From Prevotella communis (GTDB lineage: Bacteria > Bacteroidota > Bacteroidia > Bacteroidales > Bacteroidaceae): a stretch of DNA of 64,000 nt. Both the position numbers and the translations under genes were made by a program. Positions 43,385 through 53,396 of this stretch are shown piece by piece. Numbering within the stretch: position 1 is the stretch's first letter; each line of letters opens with the position of its first letter. The DNA lies in the NCBI RefSeq assembly GCF_022024115.1, contig NZ_CP091792.1, positions 1,922,001 through 1,986,000 on the forward strand. The letters are read 5' to 3'. Below the pieces are notes generated by a model that ran no database searches, was not told where the DNA came from, and saw only the letters and a list, made by a program, of their open reading frames with translations.

Positions 43385-43408
43385 AGCCCTGTCTTTCGAG
43401 ACAGGGCT
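43385..43408 (+). terminator. Terminator of rplU-rpmA
   Basis: Hairpin AGCCCTGTCT-TTCG-AGACAGGGCT followed by TCTGCTTT. A stable UUCG-type loop closes the stem. Confidence 0.7.
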
Positions 43409-43437
43409 TCTGCTTTATCTGTACCAGGGGATTTCCC

Positions 43438-44919
43438 TTAGAGCTTCACCGATTTCTTGGCGGGTTTACTCTCATTCTGCAAACGGTTCAGGGCTGTCAC
43501 TACATAATAATACTTCGTGCGTCCATCCGTATATGGGAGTTTATAGAAGGTGTTCGACGTGATTGTCACAATCTTTGAAGGATCCTCAACATTCACCTTC
43601 TCACCCTTTGCAAAACGATAGACCACATATTTCGTGGCTTCGTCATTCCATTTCTTACTCTTTGGAGCAGTCCAGAACAGGATATAGCCATCGCTGGTCC
43701 ATACGGGCTTCACCTTACGGGGCTTCCCTGGCTTTACTTTATCAATAAACGACATCTCAGGCTGCAAGGCAGGATGACGCCAGTAGTTCTGACGCAGCAT
43801 CGTACCATAGTTGCCCGTATTATCCACAGCAGCCTTGGCATACCAGAGCACGGTACCCTTCACATTCTGCATCTGCTGGGTCAGACGATGCTTGGCCGCC
43901 TGCTGATGCTGGTTGGGATTCTGCAGGTCCTTGTTCTTCACCGTACGCTCGATATCCTCACCGATAAACAATGGACGGGCGCCAGCGTACTGGTTCCACC
44001 AACGGATCAGCGTCTCGTAATCGGCAGCCTTATTGCCAATCTCCCAGTAAATCTGAGGCACACAATAGTCAAGCCAGCCATTATTCACCCACATCAGCAC
44101 ATCAGCATACAAGTCATCATAGTTCTGCAAGCCGTTGGTATTACTGCCGATAGCAGCATTCTTCTTGTTACGGTAGATACCAAAAGGAGAGATACCCACC
44201 TTTACCCAAGGCTTCACGGCATGTACCGTCTCATAGAACTGCTTGATAAACAGGTCTACGTTATACCTGCGCCAGTCGCCACGATCCTTGATGCCATTAC
44301 TATGAAGACGATACTGCGCATCATCAGGAATAATCTGTCCTGCTGCAGGATAAGGATAGAAATAGTCATCCATATGAATACCATCCACATCGTAACGGGC
44401 CACGATATCCTTGGCCACCTCACAGATATAGTCACGGTTCTCAGGAATACCAGGATTCAATATCTTCAGTCCGTCGTAGTCAAAACATCTCTCAGGATGC
44501 TGAATAGCCACATGAGTGGTAGCCAGTGCCGTTGTACCCTTTGTCTTCGCACGATAAGGATTGATCCACGCATGCAGCTCCATGCCACGCTGATGACACT
44601 GTTCAATCATCCACTGCAAGGGATCCCAATAAGGTGATGGTGCCTTACCCTGCTGACCTGTCAGGAAACGGCTCCAGGGTTCGATACTGCTCTGATAGAG
44701 TGCATCACACTCCGGACGCACCTGGAAGATAATCGCATTGACGCCATCCTTCTGGAGCTCATCCAACTGATACATCAGGGTCTGCTGCATCTTCTGCGTT
44801 CCCATGCCCTGGAACTGTCCGTTCACGCACTGGATCCAAGCACCACGAAACTCACGTTTTTTCTGGGCACTTACATTGATGGCCAAGAAAGCCAATAGAA
44901 AGACAAGTAGTTTTTTCAT
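43438..44919 (-). CDS. GHL10-type glycoside hydrolase (YngK-like), secreted
   Basis: A 493-residue protein with a signal peptide (KLLVFLLAFLAINVSAQ). The catalytic part, with FRGAWIQCVNGQF, VNAIIFQVRPECDALY, WINPYRAKT and VDGIHMDDYFYPYP, matches the glycosyl-hydrolase-like 10 family (PF02638). The C-terminal 90 residues form a fibronectin-type-III-like domain. Substrate unknown; peptidoglycan or surface glycan processing is commonly suggested. The ATG overlaps the metH stop by four bases (44916-44919), tying it to the metH-smpB transcript. Confidence 0.85.
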   Translation of the reverse strand: MKKLLVFLLAFLAINVSAQKKREFRGAWIQCVNGQFQGMGTQKMQQTLMYQLDELQKDGVNAIIFQVRPECDALYQSSIEPWSRFLTGQQGKAPSPYWDPLQWMIEQCHQRGMELHAWINPYRAKTKGTTALATTHVAIQHPERCFDYDGLKILNPGIPENRDYICEVAKDIVARYDVDGIHMDDYFYPYPAAGQIIPDDAQYRLHSNGIKDRGDWRRYNVDLFIKQFYETVHAVKPWVKVGISPFGIYRNKKNAAIGSNTNGLQNYDDLYADVLMWVNNGWLDYCVPQIYWEIGNKAADYETLIRWWNQYAGARPLFIGEDIERTVKNKDLQNPNQHQQAAKHRLTQQMQNVKGTVLWYAKAAVDNTGNYGTMLRQNYWRHPALQPEMSFIDKVKPGKPRKVKPVWTSDGYILFWTAPKSKKWNDEATKYVVYRFAKGEKVNVEDPSKIVTITSNTFYKLPYTDGRTKYYYVVTALNRLQNESKPAKKSVKL

Positions 44920-47630
44920 TCGAATAGTTTGGTTTTGCGGCGACGTGCCTCGTCGAGCGAGAGCAGTTGCTGCTGTTCTTGAATATATTGTTCGCGCAGG
45001 TGCGCATAAGTTCTGTTCAGTTCCTCGTTATACCCCTCTGCATCCGCCATCAGTCGCTGAGCCACCAGGGGATTCTGTGAGGCATCCTTCAGCCATACCA
45101 CCGGACCGCCATATACCGGCGCAATCTTCAGTGCCACATGCAGTTCGCTGGTCGTAGCACCACCAATCATGATGGGTATATCCAGTCCGGCCTTCTTCAG
45201 TTCGCTGGCCACATTGACCATCTCTTCCAGACTGGGCGTGATCAATCCCGAGAGACCAATCATATCCACATGTTCCTCCTTGGCACGGGCCACTATCTGG
45301 TCGGCAGGCACCATCACGCCAAGGTCAATCACCTCGTAACCATTACAAGCCATGATAACCCCCACGATATTCTTACCAATATCATGAACGTCGCCCTTGA
45401 CGGTAGCCAAAAGCACCTTCCTCTGATTCCCGGTTGTTCCCGTCCCTTCCGTTTTTCCAGAGTCAATAAACGGCTGCAGGATCTCCACCGCACGCTTCAT
45501 CGTACGAGCCGTCTTCACCACCTGCGGCAGGAACATCTTTCCTTCTCCGAAGCGGCGTCCCACCTCGTTCATGCCAGCCATCAAAGGCCCCTCAATGATA
45601 TCGACGGCACGCGGATACTTCGCCAATGCCTCCTTCAGGTCATCATCCAGATGTTCGCCGTTGCCCTTGATAAGTGCCTCCTGAAGACGCTCTTCGAGGT
45701 TCAGGCTAGCACTAGTTGAACTTGTCTGACTAGTTTCACTAGTATTCCCCGTCTCCCCCGTCAGCTCCATCAGTTGCTCCGCCGACTCCGGATGCCTGTT
45801 CAGCACCACATCCTCTATCAATGTCAGGTGATCTTGCGGGATGTCATCGTAAGTCACCTTGGCCGAAGGGTTTACGATACCAAAGTCCATACCGACCTGT
45901 ATGGCATGATACAAGAACACGGCATGCATGGACTCACGTAGGTAGTTGTTGCCACGGAACGAGAACGACAGGTTGCTGACGCCGCCGCTGACATGCGCTC
46001 CAGGCAGATTCTGATGAATCCACTCCGTAGCACGGATAAAATCCAGCGCATAGGCATTATGCTCCTCCATACCCGTAGCAATAGCCAGCACGTTGGGGTC
46101 GAAGATGATATCCTGAGGCAGGAAACCCACCTTGTCAACCAACAGTCGGTAGGCCCTTTCTGCTATTTCAATCCTGCGCTCATACGAGGTAGCCTGTCCC
46201 TGTTCGTCGAAGCACATCACCACCACGGCAGCACCCATGCTCTTCACGTCGCGTGCATGACTCAGGAACACCTCCTCACCCTCTTTCAGGGAGATGGAGT
46301 TCACGATGCTCTTGCCCTGCACACACTTCAGGCCAGCCATAATCACATCCCACTTACTGGAGTCAATCATCACAGGCACACGGGCAATATCAGGCTCAGA
46401 AGCTATCAGGTTCAGGAAATGCACCATCTCTGCCTTCGCATCCAGCAGTCCGTCATCCATATTGACATCGATGACCATGGCACCATCCTCCACCTGTTTG
46501 CGTGCTATCTGCAAAGCCTCCTCGTAGCTCTTCTCCTTAATCAGTCGCAAGAACTTACGGGAACCGGCCACGTTACAGCGTTCGCCCACATTGACGAACG
46601 TAGCCTCGCCGGTATTCAGGAGTTCCAGGCCCGACAGCCATAGAGACGTCGGTTTCTCCACAGGCTGATGGGGCTCCTTACCCACCACCAACGGTGCATA
46701 TTTCTCAATGAAGGCAGGTGTGGTACCACAGCAGCCACCCACGATATTTACGAGTTTCTCATCGATAAACTCGGCAATCTGCGGGGCCATCGTCTCCGGC
46801 GTCTCGTCATAGAGGCCCAGCGAGTTGGGCAAGCCGGCATTCGGATGACAACTAATATAATAAGGTGCACGACGACTCAGTTCCTTGAGATAAGGCTTCA
46901 TCTGACGCGCACCAAACGAACAGTTCAGGCCAATACTGAAAATAGGATATGACGACACACTCGCCAGGAAAGCATCCAAGGTCTGTCCACTCAGCGTTCG
47001 TCCGGCAGCGTCACTGATCGTCACACTCACCATGATGGGAATGTCACGACCGTCAATGACCCTCACGGCCGCATCGATGGCAGCCTTGGCATTGAGCGTG
47101 TCAAAAACCGTCTCAATCAGGATGACATCCGCACCACCGTCTACCAGTCCGCCAATCTGCTCCATATAGGCCTCCAGAGCCTGGTCGTAAGTCAGCTCAC
47201 GATAGGCCGGGTTCGACACGTCGGGCGACATCGAACAAGTCTTGTTCATAGGTCCTACAGAACCTGCAACAAAGCGGGGTTTTCCTGGTGTGGAATACTT
47301 CTCTGCCGCCTTCTTGGCGAGTCGTGCACTGGTTTCATTTATTTCTCTAACAAAATCGCATAACCCGTAGTCACTCTGTGAGATACGTTGTGCATTGAAA
47401 GTGTTGGTTGAAATAATGTCGGCACCAGCTTTCAGATACCTTTCATAGATATCACCAATCACGTCAGGACGCGTCAGATTCAGGATATCATTGTTACCCT
47501 TAATCAGTCCTAGCAGATCCTGAAAACGGTCTCCACGGAAGTCTTTTTCATCAAGTCCATACTCCTGAATGACAGAGCCCATGGCTCCGTCGAGAATCAG
47601 GATGCGTTTAGTTATTTCCTGTTGTATCAT
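44916..47630 (-). CDS. metH: Cobalamin-dependent methionine synthase, lacking activation domain
   Basis: A 904-residue protein. Homocysteine-binding domain: residues about 1-300 with GLNCSFGA and [11 protein letters not shown] (zinc cysteines). Pterin-binding domain: about 330-590 with [16 protein letters not shown]. Cobalamin-binding domain: about 640-880 with DVHDIGKN carrying the lower-ligand His. The chain ends soon after, so the usual SAM-dependent reactivation domain (about 300 more residues) is absent. Reactivation would need another protein. Residues about 620-640 contain a low-complexity insert ([18 protein letters not shown]) coded by ACTAGT-rich repeats. Coupled by 4-base overlaps to smpB upstream and the GHL10 gene downstream. 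No cobalamin riboswitch is visible nearby. Confidence 0.9.
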   Translation of the reverse strand: MIQQEITKRILILDGAMGSVIQEYGLDEKDFRGDRFQDLLGLIKGNNDILNLTRPDVIGDIYERYLKAGADIISTNTFNAQRISQSDYGLCDFVREINETSARLAKKAAEKYSTPGKPRFVAGSVGPMNKTCSMSPDVSNPAYRELTYDQALEAYMEQIGGLVDGGADVILIETVFDTLNAKAAIDAAVRVIDGRDIPIMVSVTISDAAGRTLSGQTLDAFLASVSSYPIFSIGLNCSFGARQMKPYLKELSRRAPYYISCHPNAGLPNSLGLYDETPETMAPQIAEFIDEKLVNIVGGCCGTTPAFIEKYAPLVVGKEPHQPVEKPTSLWLSGLELLNTGEATFVNVGERCNVAGSRKFLRLIKEKSYEEALQIARKQVEDGAMVIDVNMDDGLLDAKAEMVHFLNLIASEPDIARVPVMIDSSKWDVIMAGLKCVQGKSIVNSISLKEGEEVFLSHARDVKSMGAAVVVMCFDEQGQATSYERRIEIAERAYRLLVDKVGFLPQDIIFDPNVLAIATGMEEHNAYALDFIRATEWIHQNLPGAHVSGGVSNLSFSFRGNNYLRESMHAVFLYHAIQVGMDFGIVNPSAKVTYDDIPQDHLTLIEDVVLNRHPESAEQLMELTGETGNTSETSQTSSTSASLNLEERLQEALIKGNGEHLDDDLKEALAKYPRAVDIIEGPLMAGMNEVGRRFGEGKMFLPQVVKTARTMKRAVEILQPFIDSGKTEGTGTTGNQRKVLLATVKGDVHDIGKNIVGVIMACNGYEVIDLGVMVPADQIVARAKEEHVDMIGLSGLITPSLEEMVNVASELKKAGLDIPIMIGGATTSELHVALKIAPVYGGPVVWLKDASQNPLVAQRLMADAEGYNEELNRTYAHLREQYIQEQQQLLSLDEARRRKTKLFE

Positions 47631-48109
47631 TTGTAAACCTTCATGGCGCGATCCATCTCGCGGCGGTCTTCTTTTTCCTTCAGCGTCTGACGCTTATCAA
47701 AAGCCTTTTTACCTTTACAAAGAGCGAGGTCCATCTTAGCCCTGCCGTTCTCGTCGATAAACACGAGTGTTGGTACGATGGTGTATCCAGTCTGTTTCGT
47801 AGCACTCTCCAGTCGGGCTATCTCACGCCTGGTCAGCAGCAACTTACGGTCACGCTTCTGTTCGTGATTATTATAAGAACCATAGAAATAAGGACTTATC
47901 GACATGCCCTTCACCCACATCTCACCATGGATGATGGTGCAATAAGTATCCACGAGACTTGCCTTACCAGCCCTGATCGACTTGATTTCGGTACCGGTAA
48001 GCACAATGCCCGCCGTAAATTCCTCAATGAAGAAATACTCGAATGAGGCCTTGCGGTTCTTTATCTGTACAGGACTCTTCTTACGGAGTTCCTCTTGTTG
48101 TTTATTCAT
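47627..48109 (-). CDS. smpB: SsrA-binding protein SmpB
   Basis: A 160-residue protein of the tmRNA trans-translation system. [20 protein letters not shown] and [17 protein letters not shown] are diagnostic. It binds tmRNA and brings it to stalled ribosomes. It overlaps the DMP19 gene upstream and metH downstream by four bases each. tmRNA itself is not in the window. Confidence 0.95.
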   Translation of the reverse strand: MNKQQEELRKKSPVQIKNRKASFEYFFIEEFTAGIVLTGTEIKSIRAGKASLVDTYCTIIHGEMWVKGMSISPYFYGSYNNHEQKRDRKLLLTRREIARLESATKQTGYTIVPTLVFIDENGRAKMDLALCKGKKAFDKRQTLKEKEDRREMDRAMKVYK

Positions 48110-48612
48110 TCTACTACAGCAAATTTCTCTATATTCCTGTCCACATAGTGGGCAATCTCATCCGTCCATCGCTCTTCGTTCTCGATGAACATATCGTCAT
48201 AATCATCAAACTGCGGATGCTGTTCAAACAGCGCCATGAACTCCTCATCGGTACACTCAGCCTCCAGGGCCTCGCGATGCTCCAGCCACAACGTGTGCAC
48301 TTCATACAGCATCTTCGACAGGTCGCGCATGCCCCACATCTTATTCAGCGCCTTGGCGAAGGGGTTCTTGAAGATAAAAGGACCGTAACCGTTATGGATC
48401 AGTTGCACGAAGCCGCCATCCATCACTTCCTGGTGAAGGGTGTCCCAACAGAGCAGCGTCACCTGGTCAGCATTCAACTCCTGCAGACTCTCCGCAGTAG
48501 GCTCTCCTCCCACGGCCTCTCTCAGTGCATCAATAAAGACTTGCAGGAAGGCATCCATGCCCTCCATTGCTGCTTTACTTAAATCCGCGTCTTTTACAAT
48601 AATCTGTTTCAT
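48106..48612 (-). CDS. DMP19/DUF4375 family protein
   Basis: A 168-residue protein ([20 protein letters not shown]). [20 protein letters not shown] and [17 protein letters not shown] match the DMP19-like DUF4375 family. Some phage members mimic DNA; the role of cellular homologues is not clear to me. It is rich in Asp/Glu, and is the first gene of the smpB-metH-GHL10 transcript. The ATG at 48612 lies 6 bases from the -7 box, so the leader is minimal. Confidence 0.8.
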   Translation of the reverse strand: MKQIIVKDADLSKAAMEGMDAFLQVFIDALREAVGGEPTAESLQELNADQVTLLCWDTLHQEVMDGGFVQLIHNGYGPFIFKNPFAKALNKMWGMRDLSKMLYEVHTLWLEHREALEAECTDEEFMALFEQHPQFDDYDDMFIENEERWTDEIAHYVDRNIEKFAVVE

Positions 48613-48618
48613 AGAGTG

Positions 48619-48626
48619 CAAAGGTA
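48619..48626 (-). promoter_or_regulatory. -7 box for DMP19-smpB-metH operon
   Basis: TACCTTTG followed by CACTCT, then the ATG 6 bases beyond the box. A leaderless or near-leaderless arrangement. Confidence 0.6.
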
Positions 48627-48721
48627 CGTCTTTTTTTTCAAATACGTATGAAAATCTATAAAAAAAGGACTTGTCAACAAAAAATCACGCCAATATGTTT
48701 GGTGGTTCAGAAAATATATTG

Positions 48722-48729
48722 TAACTTTA
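48722..48729 (+). promoter_or_regulatory. Promoter region of the arabinose operon
   Basis: TAACTTTA with an upstream TTTG about 20 bases away. The leader (about 50 bases) is AT-rich. AraR operator sites probably lie here but cannot be singled out. Confidence 0.5.
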
Positions 48730-48783
48730 CACCCAAATTTCGAAACAATAACTAAAAGTTTAATTTTTTAATTCAACAAAACG

Positions 48784-49968
48784 ATGAAAGCATTCAAGGC
48801 TTCACTATTCGGATTTGGTGCACTCATGGCTCTCACGATGATGTCGTGTGACCCCAAAACAGCACCTGTAGAGTTAACAGCATCGGGCCTTAACCCTGCT
48901 AAGTTTGACACTGTTGTCAATGGCGACACCGTGCGTCTTTACACCCTCAAGGGCGACAAGGGCATGGAGGTATGCATCACCAACTATGGTGCTCGTATCG
49001 TGTCTATGATGGTACCCGACAAGAACGACTCGCTCGTTGACGTAGTACTTGGCTTCGACAACATTGCCCAGTACATGGAGAAGACCACCGACTACGGTTC
49101 AAGCGTTGGCCGCTATGCCAACCGCATCAACATGGGTCGTTTCGTCCTCAATGGCGACACCATCCAGCTGAAGCAGAACGACAAGCACGACGGACGTGAC
49201 CACTGTCTGCATGGCGGCGGTGATACGGGTTGGATGAACCAGATCTACAAGGCCGAGCAGATTGACGACCAGACATTGAAGCTGACCATCGTTGCTGAGG
49301 ACGGCGAGAACGGATTCCCCGGCACCGTAACGGCAACTACCACTTATAAGATTGTCAATGGCAACACCATCGACATCACTTGGGAGGCTACCACCGACAA
49401 ACCCACCATCATCAATCAGACCAACCACAACTACTACAACCTCTCTGGTGACTTCGAGGAGCCTGCAGGTGGTTTGAACCAGTGGTTGAGCGTGAATGCC
49501 GACTCGTTCACCGTGGCCGACGACTCTTACATGCCTACAGGTGAGATTCGTGCCGTAGAGGGTACCACGATGGACCTCCGCACCGAACATGCTATCATCG
49601 ACGGTCTGGATCGTGAGTACGACCAGGTGGCTAATGCCAATGGCGGTTACGACCACAACTGGTGTCTGAACACCAAGGGTGATGACACAAAGGTTGCAGC
49701 CACGCTCTACAGTCCTAAGACCGGCATCTTCATGGAGATGTTCACCAACGAGCCAGGCGTACAGGTTTACACTGGCAACTTCCAGGGCATCCAGGGCGAG
49801 GAGAACGTGGTTCGCAAGCATGGCAAGCACTATCCTCAGTACATCTCTGTATGCTTGGAGAGCCAGAAGTACCCCGACAGCCCCAACCATCCTGAATGGC
49901 CCAGTCCCGTGCTGAACCCCGGCGAGAAGTACTACAGCCACGCTGCCTATAAGTTCTCTGTGAAATAA
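48784..49968 (+). CDS. Aldose 1-epimerase, lipoprotein form
   Basis: A 394-residue galactose mutarotase-like protein. The signal peptide has the lipobox MSCD near residues 20-23. NYGARIVSMMVPDK, GRYANRINMGRF and QTNHNYYNL are family motifs, with the catalytic His and Glu in the last third. It interconverts sugar anomers in the periplasm. As first gene of the arabinose operon it probably serves L-arabinose. Confidence 0.85.
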   Translation: MKAFKASLFGFGALMALTMMSCDPKTAPVELTASGLNPAKFDTVVNGDTVRLYTLKGDKGMEVCITNYGARIVSMMVPDKNDSLVDVVLGFDNIAQYMEKTTDYGSSVGRYANRINMGRFVLNGDTIQLKQNDKHDGRDHCLHGGGDTGWMNQIYKAEQIDDQTLKLTIVAEDGENGFPGTVTATTTYKIVNGNTIDITWEATTDKPTIINQTNHNYYNLSGDFEEPAGGLNQWLSVNADSFTVADDSYMPTGEIRAVEGTTMDLRTEHAIIDGLDREYDQVANANGGYDHNWCLNTKGDDTKVAATLYSPKTGIFMEMFTNEPGVQVYTGNFQGIQGEENVVRKHGKHYPQYISVCLESQKYPDSPNHPEWPSPVLNPGEKYYSHAAYKFSVK

Positions 49969-50020
49969 TAGAACTAACAATACATATTAATAACAAAAAA
50001 AATTAAAACACATTCAACAA

Positions 50021-51967
50021 ATGGATAAGATTATTCAGGCGTTAAGCAACAATGGCTTCGCATGGCAGGACTACATGGTCTTCGTCATCTACATCATCAT
50101 CCTTGTTGGTATGGGACTGTTCCTGTCACGTACCAAGAAAGGCGAAGAGAAATCATCAACCGACTACTTCCTGGCAGGTAACACCCTGACATGGTGGGCT
50201 GTCGGTGCATCACTGATTGCAGCAAATATCTCTGCAGAACAGTTCATCGGTATGTCGGGTTCTGCCTTTGCATCTGGTATCGCTCCCGCTGCCTACGAGC
50301 TGATGGCTGCTGCCACACTGCTCGTTGTGGGTAAGTACCTGCTCCCACTGATGATTGAGAAGAAGATTTTCACCATTCCTCAGTTCCTGCGCGAGCGCTA
50401 CAACTGGGGTGTAGGCTTTGCCTTCTCCCTGCTGTGGCTGTTCCTCTATGTATTCGTTAACCTCACATCAGTAGCATGGCTCGGTGCACTGGCTATCCAG
50501 CAGATCCTGGGCTTGCCTACCGACATGACCATCATGGTAGCAGGCATGGAGATCGACCAGGTTCGTATGGTCATCATCCTGTCTCTGTTTATCATTGCCG
50601 GTGTATACTCTATCTACGGTGGTCTGGCTTCTGTGGCATGGACCGACGTGATGCAGGTGACCTTCCTCGTTGGTGGTGGTCTGATTACTGCCTATGCTGC
50701 CCTCTCATTCATCGGTGGCGAGATGGGTATCGGTGGTGCCTGGGACACACTGGTACATATCAAGGACTATCTGGCACAGGATCCTGCAGATACGCACTTC
50801 AACCTGGTGGTGACGCGTAATGCCGAGGCTTATCCTGTGGTTCAGGACGACCCCTTCTTCACCAATCCTGGTATCGTGCTGATCTTCGGTGCCCTGTGGC
50901 TCACCAACCTGGGTTACTGGGGTTTCAACCAGTACATCATCCAGAAGGGTCTGGCTGCCAAGTCACTCGACGAGGCTAAGAAGGGTATGGTATTCGCTGC
51001 CTTCCTGAAGATTTTGATTCCCTTCATCGTATGTATCCCCGGTGTATGTGCATTCTATATCATGAACGCTCCTGAGTGTGCCGACCTGCGTGCTACGCTG
51101 GCTGGTTCTATCGGCCGTTCAGACGATGCATATCCCTTCCTGATCCGTAACTTCACACCTACGGTTGTCAAGGGTCTGTCATTCGCAGCTCTTGCCGCAG
51201 CCGTTATCTCTTCACTGGCTTCAATGTTCAACTCTACCTCTACCCTCTTCACGATGGATATCTACAAGCAGTTCATCAACAAGACTGCCTCTGAGAAGAA
51301 GTTGGTTACCGTTGGACGTCTCACCTCTGTATGCGCTCTGATCATCGCCCTGATTGCCGTATATCCCCTGATGGGTGGTATCGACCAGGCCTTCCAGTTC
51401 ATCCAGGAGTATTCAGCCTTCGTATATCCTGGTGTAGTAGTTATCTTCGGCTTGGGTCTGTTGTGGAAGCGTGCCAGCGGTACAGCTGCCGTTGTCTGCG
51501 CCATCGGAACCTTCGCCTTCTCTATCATCTACAAGTTTGCCTTCCCCGACATGCCGTTCCTCGTACGTTCAGGTGTTGTGTTCATCACACTGGTTATCCT
51601 CTTCGTATGGATTTCACTGAAGAGCAAGAAGTCTGTACCTGCTGACGAACTCGACGAGCACACCGTCAAGACCCAGCTGTTCTGGAGCCATGTCATGTTT
51701 ATCGTTGCAGCCATCTCACTGGCTCTCTGCATCGGTGGTTTCTTCAACGAGACTATGCACATGCTGGGCTTCGAGGGTGCCATGATCTTCTTTGCAGCCA
51801 TCACTGCAACCATCGGTATCTACCTCCGTTCAAATGCTTTGGACAAGGTACAGGATCCAAAACTTGTAGCTATCGACCTCAAGATCTTCCAGACCGACCG
51901 CACTTTCAACATCGGTGCATTCGGTGTGATCATTATCTTAACCATTCTTTACATTGCCCTGTGGTAA
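50021..51967 (+). CDS. Sodium/solute symporter, probable L-arabinose transporter
   Basis: A 648-residue SSS family transporter with about 14 membrane segments. AGNTLTWWAVGASLIAANIS and AEQFIGMSG are typical SglT/SSS motifs. The C-terminus has extra membrane segments. It imports the sugar with sodium across the inner membrane. Placed between the epimerase and araR, it is probably the arabinose transporter (araP-like). Confidence 0.87.
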   Translation: MDKIIQALSNNGFAWQDYMVFVIYIIILVGMGLFLSRTKKGEEKSSTDYFLAGNTLTWWAVGASLIAANISAEQFIGMSGSAFASGIAPAAYELMAAATLLVVGKYLLPLMIEKKIFTIPQFLRERYNWGVGFAFSLLWLFLYVFVNLTSVAWLGALAIQQILGLPTDMTIMVAGMEIDQVRMVIILSLFIIAGVYSIYGGLASVAWTDVMQVTFLVGGGLITAYAALSFIGGEMGIGGAWDTLVHIKDYLAQDPADTHFNLVVTRNAEAYPVVQDDPFFTNPGIVLIFGALWLTNLGYWGFNQYIIQKGLAAKSLDEAKKGMVFAAFLKILIPFIVCIPGVCAFYIMNAPECADLRATLAGSIGRSDDAYPFLIRNFTPTVVKGLSFAALAAAVISSLASMFNSTSTLFTMDIYKQFINKTASEKKLVTVGRLTSVCALIIALIAVYPLMGGIDQAFQFIQEYSAFVYPGVVVIFGLGLLWKRASGTAAVVCAIGTFAFSIIYKFAFPDMPFLVRSGVVFITLVILFVWISLKSKKSVPADELDEHTVKTQLFWSHVMFIVAAISLALCIGGFFNETMHMLGFEGAMIFFAAITATIGIYLRSNALDKVQDPKLVAIDLKIFQTDRTFNIGAFGVIIILTILYIALW

Positions 51968-51980
51968 TCAGAAACTAGCT

Positions 51981-52655
51981 ATGACCTATTATAAAGAATA
52001 TTCGAAAGTCTGGGTGTCGGTCGACGTCATCATCTTCGGTTTCGACGAGAAGAAGCTGAAGGTGCTCGTTGGCCGTCGCCAGATGGATCCCGGACGCGGA
52101 GAATGGAGCCTCTACGGAGGCTTCGTCTCTGCCGACGAGAGCATCGACGAAGCTGCTAAGCGCACCCTTCGCGATCTCACAGGCCTCGACAACCTGTACA
52201 TGCGTCAGGTAGGCGCCTTTGGTAGTATAGATCGCGACCCCGGAGAACGTGTGATATCTATCGCGTACTACGCCTTGATTAACGTGAAGGACTACGACGA
52301 GAAGGTGCGCAAGGAGCACGGTGTGGAATGGATTGACATCAATAGCATCCCCACCCTCTATTCCGACCACAACCTGATGGTGGACCAGGCTCTGCGCATC
52401 ATGCGTCAGAAGATCAAGACGGCACCTATCAGCTTCCGTCTACTGCCTCAGCTGTTCACCCTCACGCAGTTGCAAACCCTTTATGAAGCTGTGGTTGGCG
52501 AGGAAGTCGACAAGCGCAACTTCCGCAAGCGTATCAAGGAAATGGACTTCATCGAGAAGACCAATCTGATTGATAAGAAATCATCGAAACGTGGTGCCGC
52601 CTTATACCGCTTTAATAATAAGGCGTTCAACGAAGACTCTAATTTTAAATTATAA
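51981..52655 (+). CDS. araR: AraR-type regulator with non-catalytic Nudix domain
   Basis: A 224-residue protein: an N-terminal Nudix-like domain (residues about 10-140) and a C-terminal winged-helix domain (about 150-224). The Nudix box is degenerate: [20 protein letters not shown] lacks the paired Glu residues needed for hydrolysis. Such proteins act as sugar-sensing regulators in Bacteroidetes, and AraR of Bacteroides thetaiotaomicron is the known example. Operon membership with araD and araA supports regulation of arabinose use. The ATG at 51981 is used. Confidence 0.85.
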   Translation: MTYYKEYSKVWVSVDVIIFGFDEKKLKVLVGRRQMDPGRGEWSLYGGFVSADESIDEAAKRTLRDLTGLDNLYMRQVGAFGSIDRDPGERVISIAYYALINVKDYDEKVRKEHGVEWIDINSIPTLYSDHNLMVDQALRIMRQKIKTAPISFRLLPQLFTLTQLQTLYEAVVGEEVDKRNFRKRIKEMDFIEKTNLIDKKSSKRGAALYRFNNKAFNEDSNFKL

Positions 52656-52660
52656 TCACT

Positions 52661-53371
52661 ATGTTAGAAGAACTGAAACAGAAAGTATTCAAGGCCAATC
52701 TGGACCTGGTGAAGCAGGGCCTCGTTATCTTTACCTGGGGCAATGTCTCTGGTATCGACCGCGAGAAAGGTCTCGTTGTCATCAAACCCAGTGGCGTGAG
52801 CTACGACGAGATGAAGGCAGAGGATATGGTTGTTGTCGACCTCGAGAGCGGCAAGGTTGTTGAAGGCGACCTCAACCCCTCAAGCGACACCCCTACCCAC
52901 CTTGTTCTCTATAAGGCATTCCCCAACATCCAGGGCGTGGTTCACACCCACTCTACCTATGCCACAGCCTTCGCTCAGGCAGGTAAGGACATCCCCAATA
53001 TCGGCACCACCCATGCCGACTATTTCTACAAGGATATCCCCTGCACCCGCGATATGACCGAGGCCGAGGTGAAGGGTCAGTACGAGTTGGAGACCGGTAA
53101 TGTCATCGTAGACGAGATCCTGAACATCCGTAAGATTAATCCCGACCACACACCTGCTGTGCTCGTGAAGAACCACGGTCCGTTCTCATGGGGTACCTCT
53201 CCCGACAATGCCGTTTACAACGCCAAGGTGATGGAGCAGTGCGCCAAGATGGCTTTCGTAGCCCTCAGCGTGAATCCCAACCTCACCATGAACCCTCTGT
53301 TGGTTGAGAAGCACTATATGCGTAAACACGGTCCCAATGCCTACTATGGTCAGAAGGGACAGAAACACTAA
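52661..53371 (+). CDS. araD: L-ribulose-5-phosphate 4-epimerase
   Basis: A 236-residue class II aldolase-fold enzyme. [20 protein letters not shown] and the zinc-binding HTHSTYA are family marks. It converts L-ribulose-5-phosphate to D-xylulose-5-phosphate. It follows araR by 5 bases and precedes araA. Confidence 0.92.
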   Translation: MLEELKQKVFKANLDLVKQGLVIFTWGNVSGIDREKGLVVIKPSGVSYDEMKAEDMVVVDLESGKVVEGDLNPSSDTPTHLVLYKAFPNIQGVVHTHSTYATAFAQAGKDIPNIGTTHADYFYKDIPCTRDMTEAEVKGQYELETGNVIVDEILNIRKINPDHTPAVLVKNHGPFSWGTSPDNAVYNAKVMEQCAKMAFVALSVNPNLTMNPLLVEKHYMRKHGPNAYYGQKGQKH

Positions 53372-53396
53372 TTATAACTAACATCAATACTAAGAA

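Noticed and set aside
48613..48783. Cobalamin riboswitch for metH
   Set aside because: The metH transcript starts at a promoter with a 6-base leader and the intergenic region is too short and AT-rich for a B12 aptamer.
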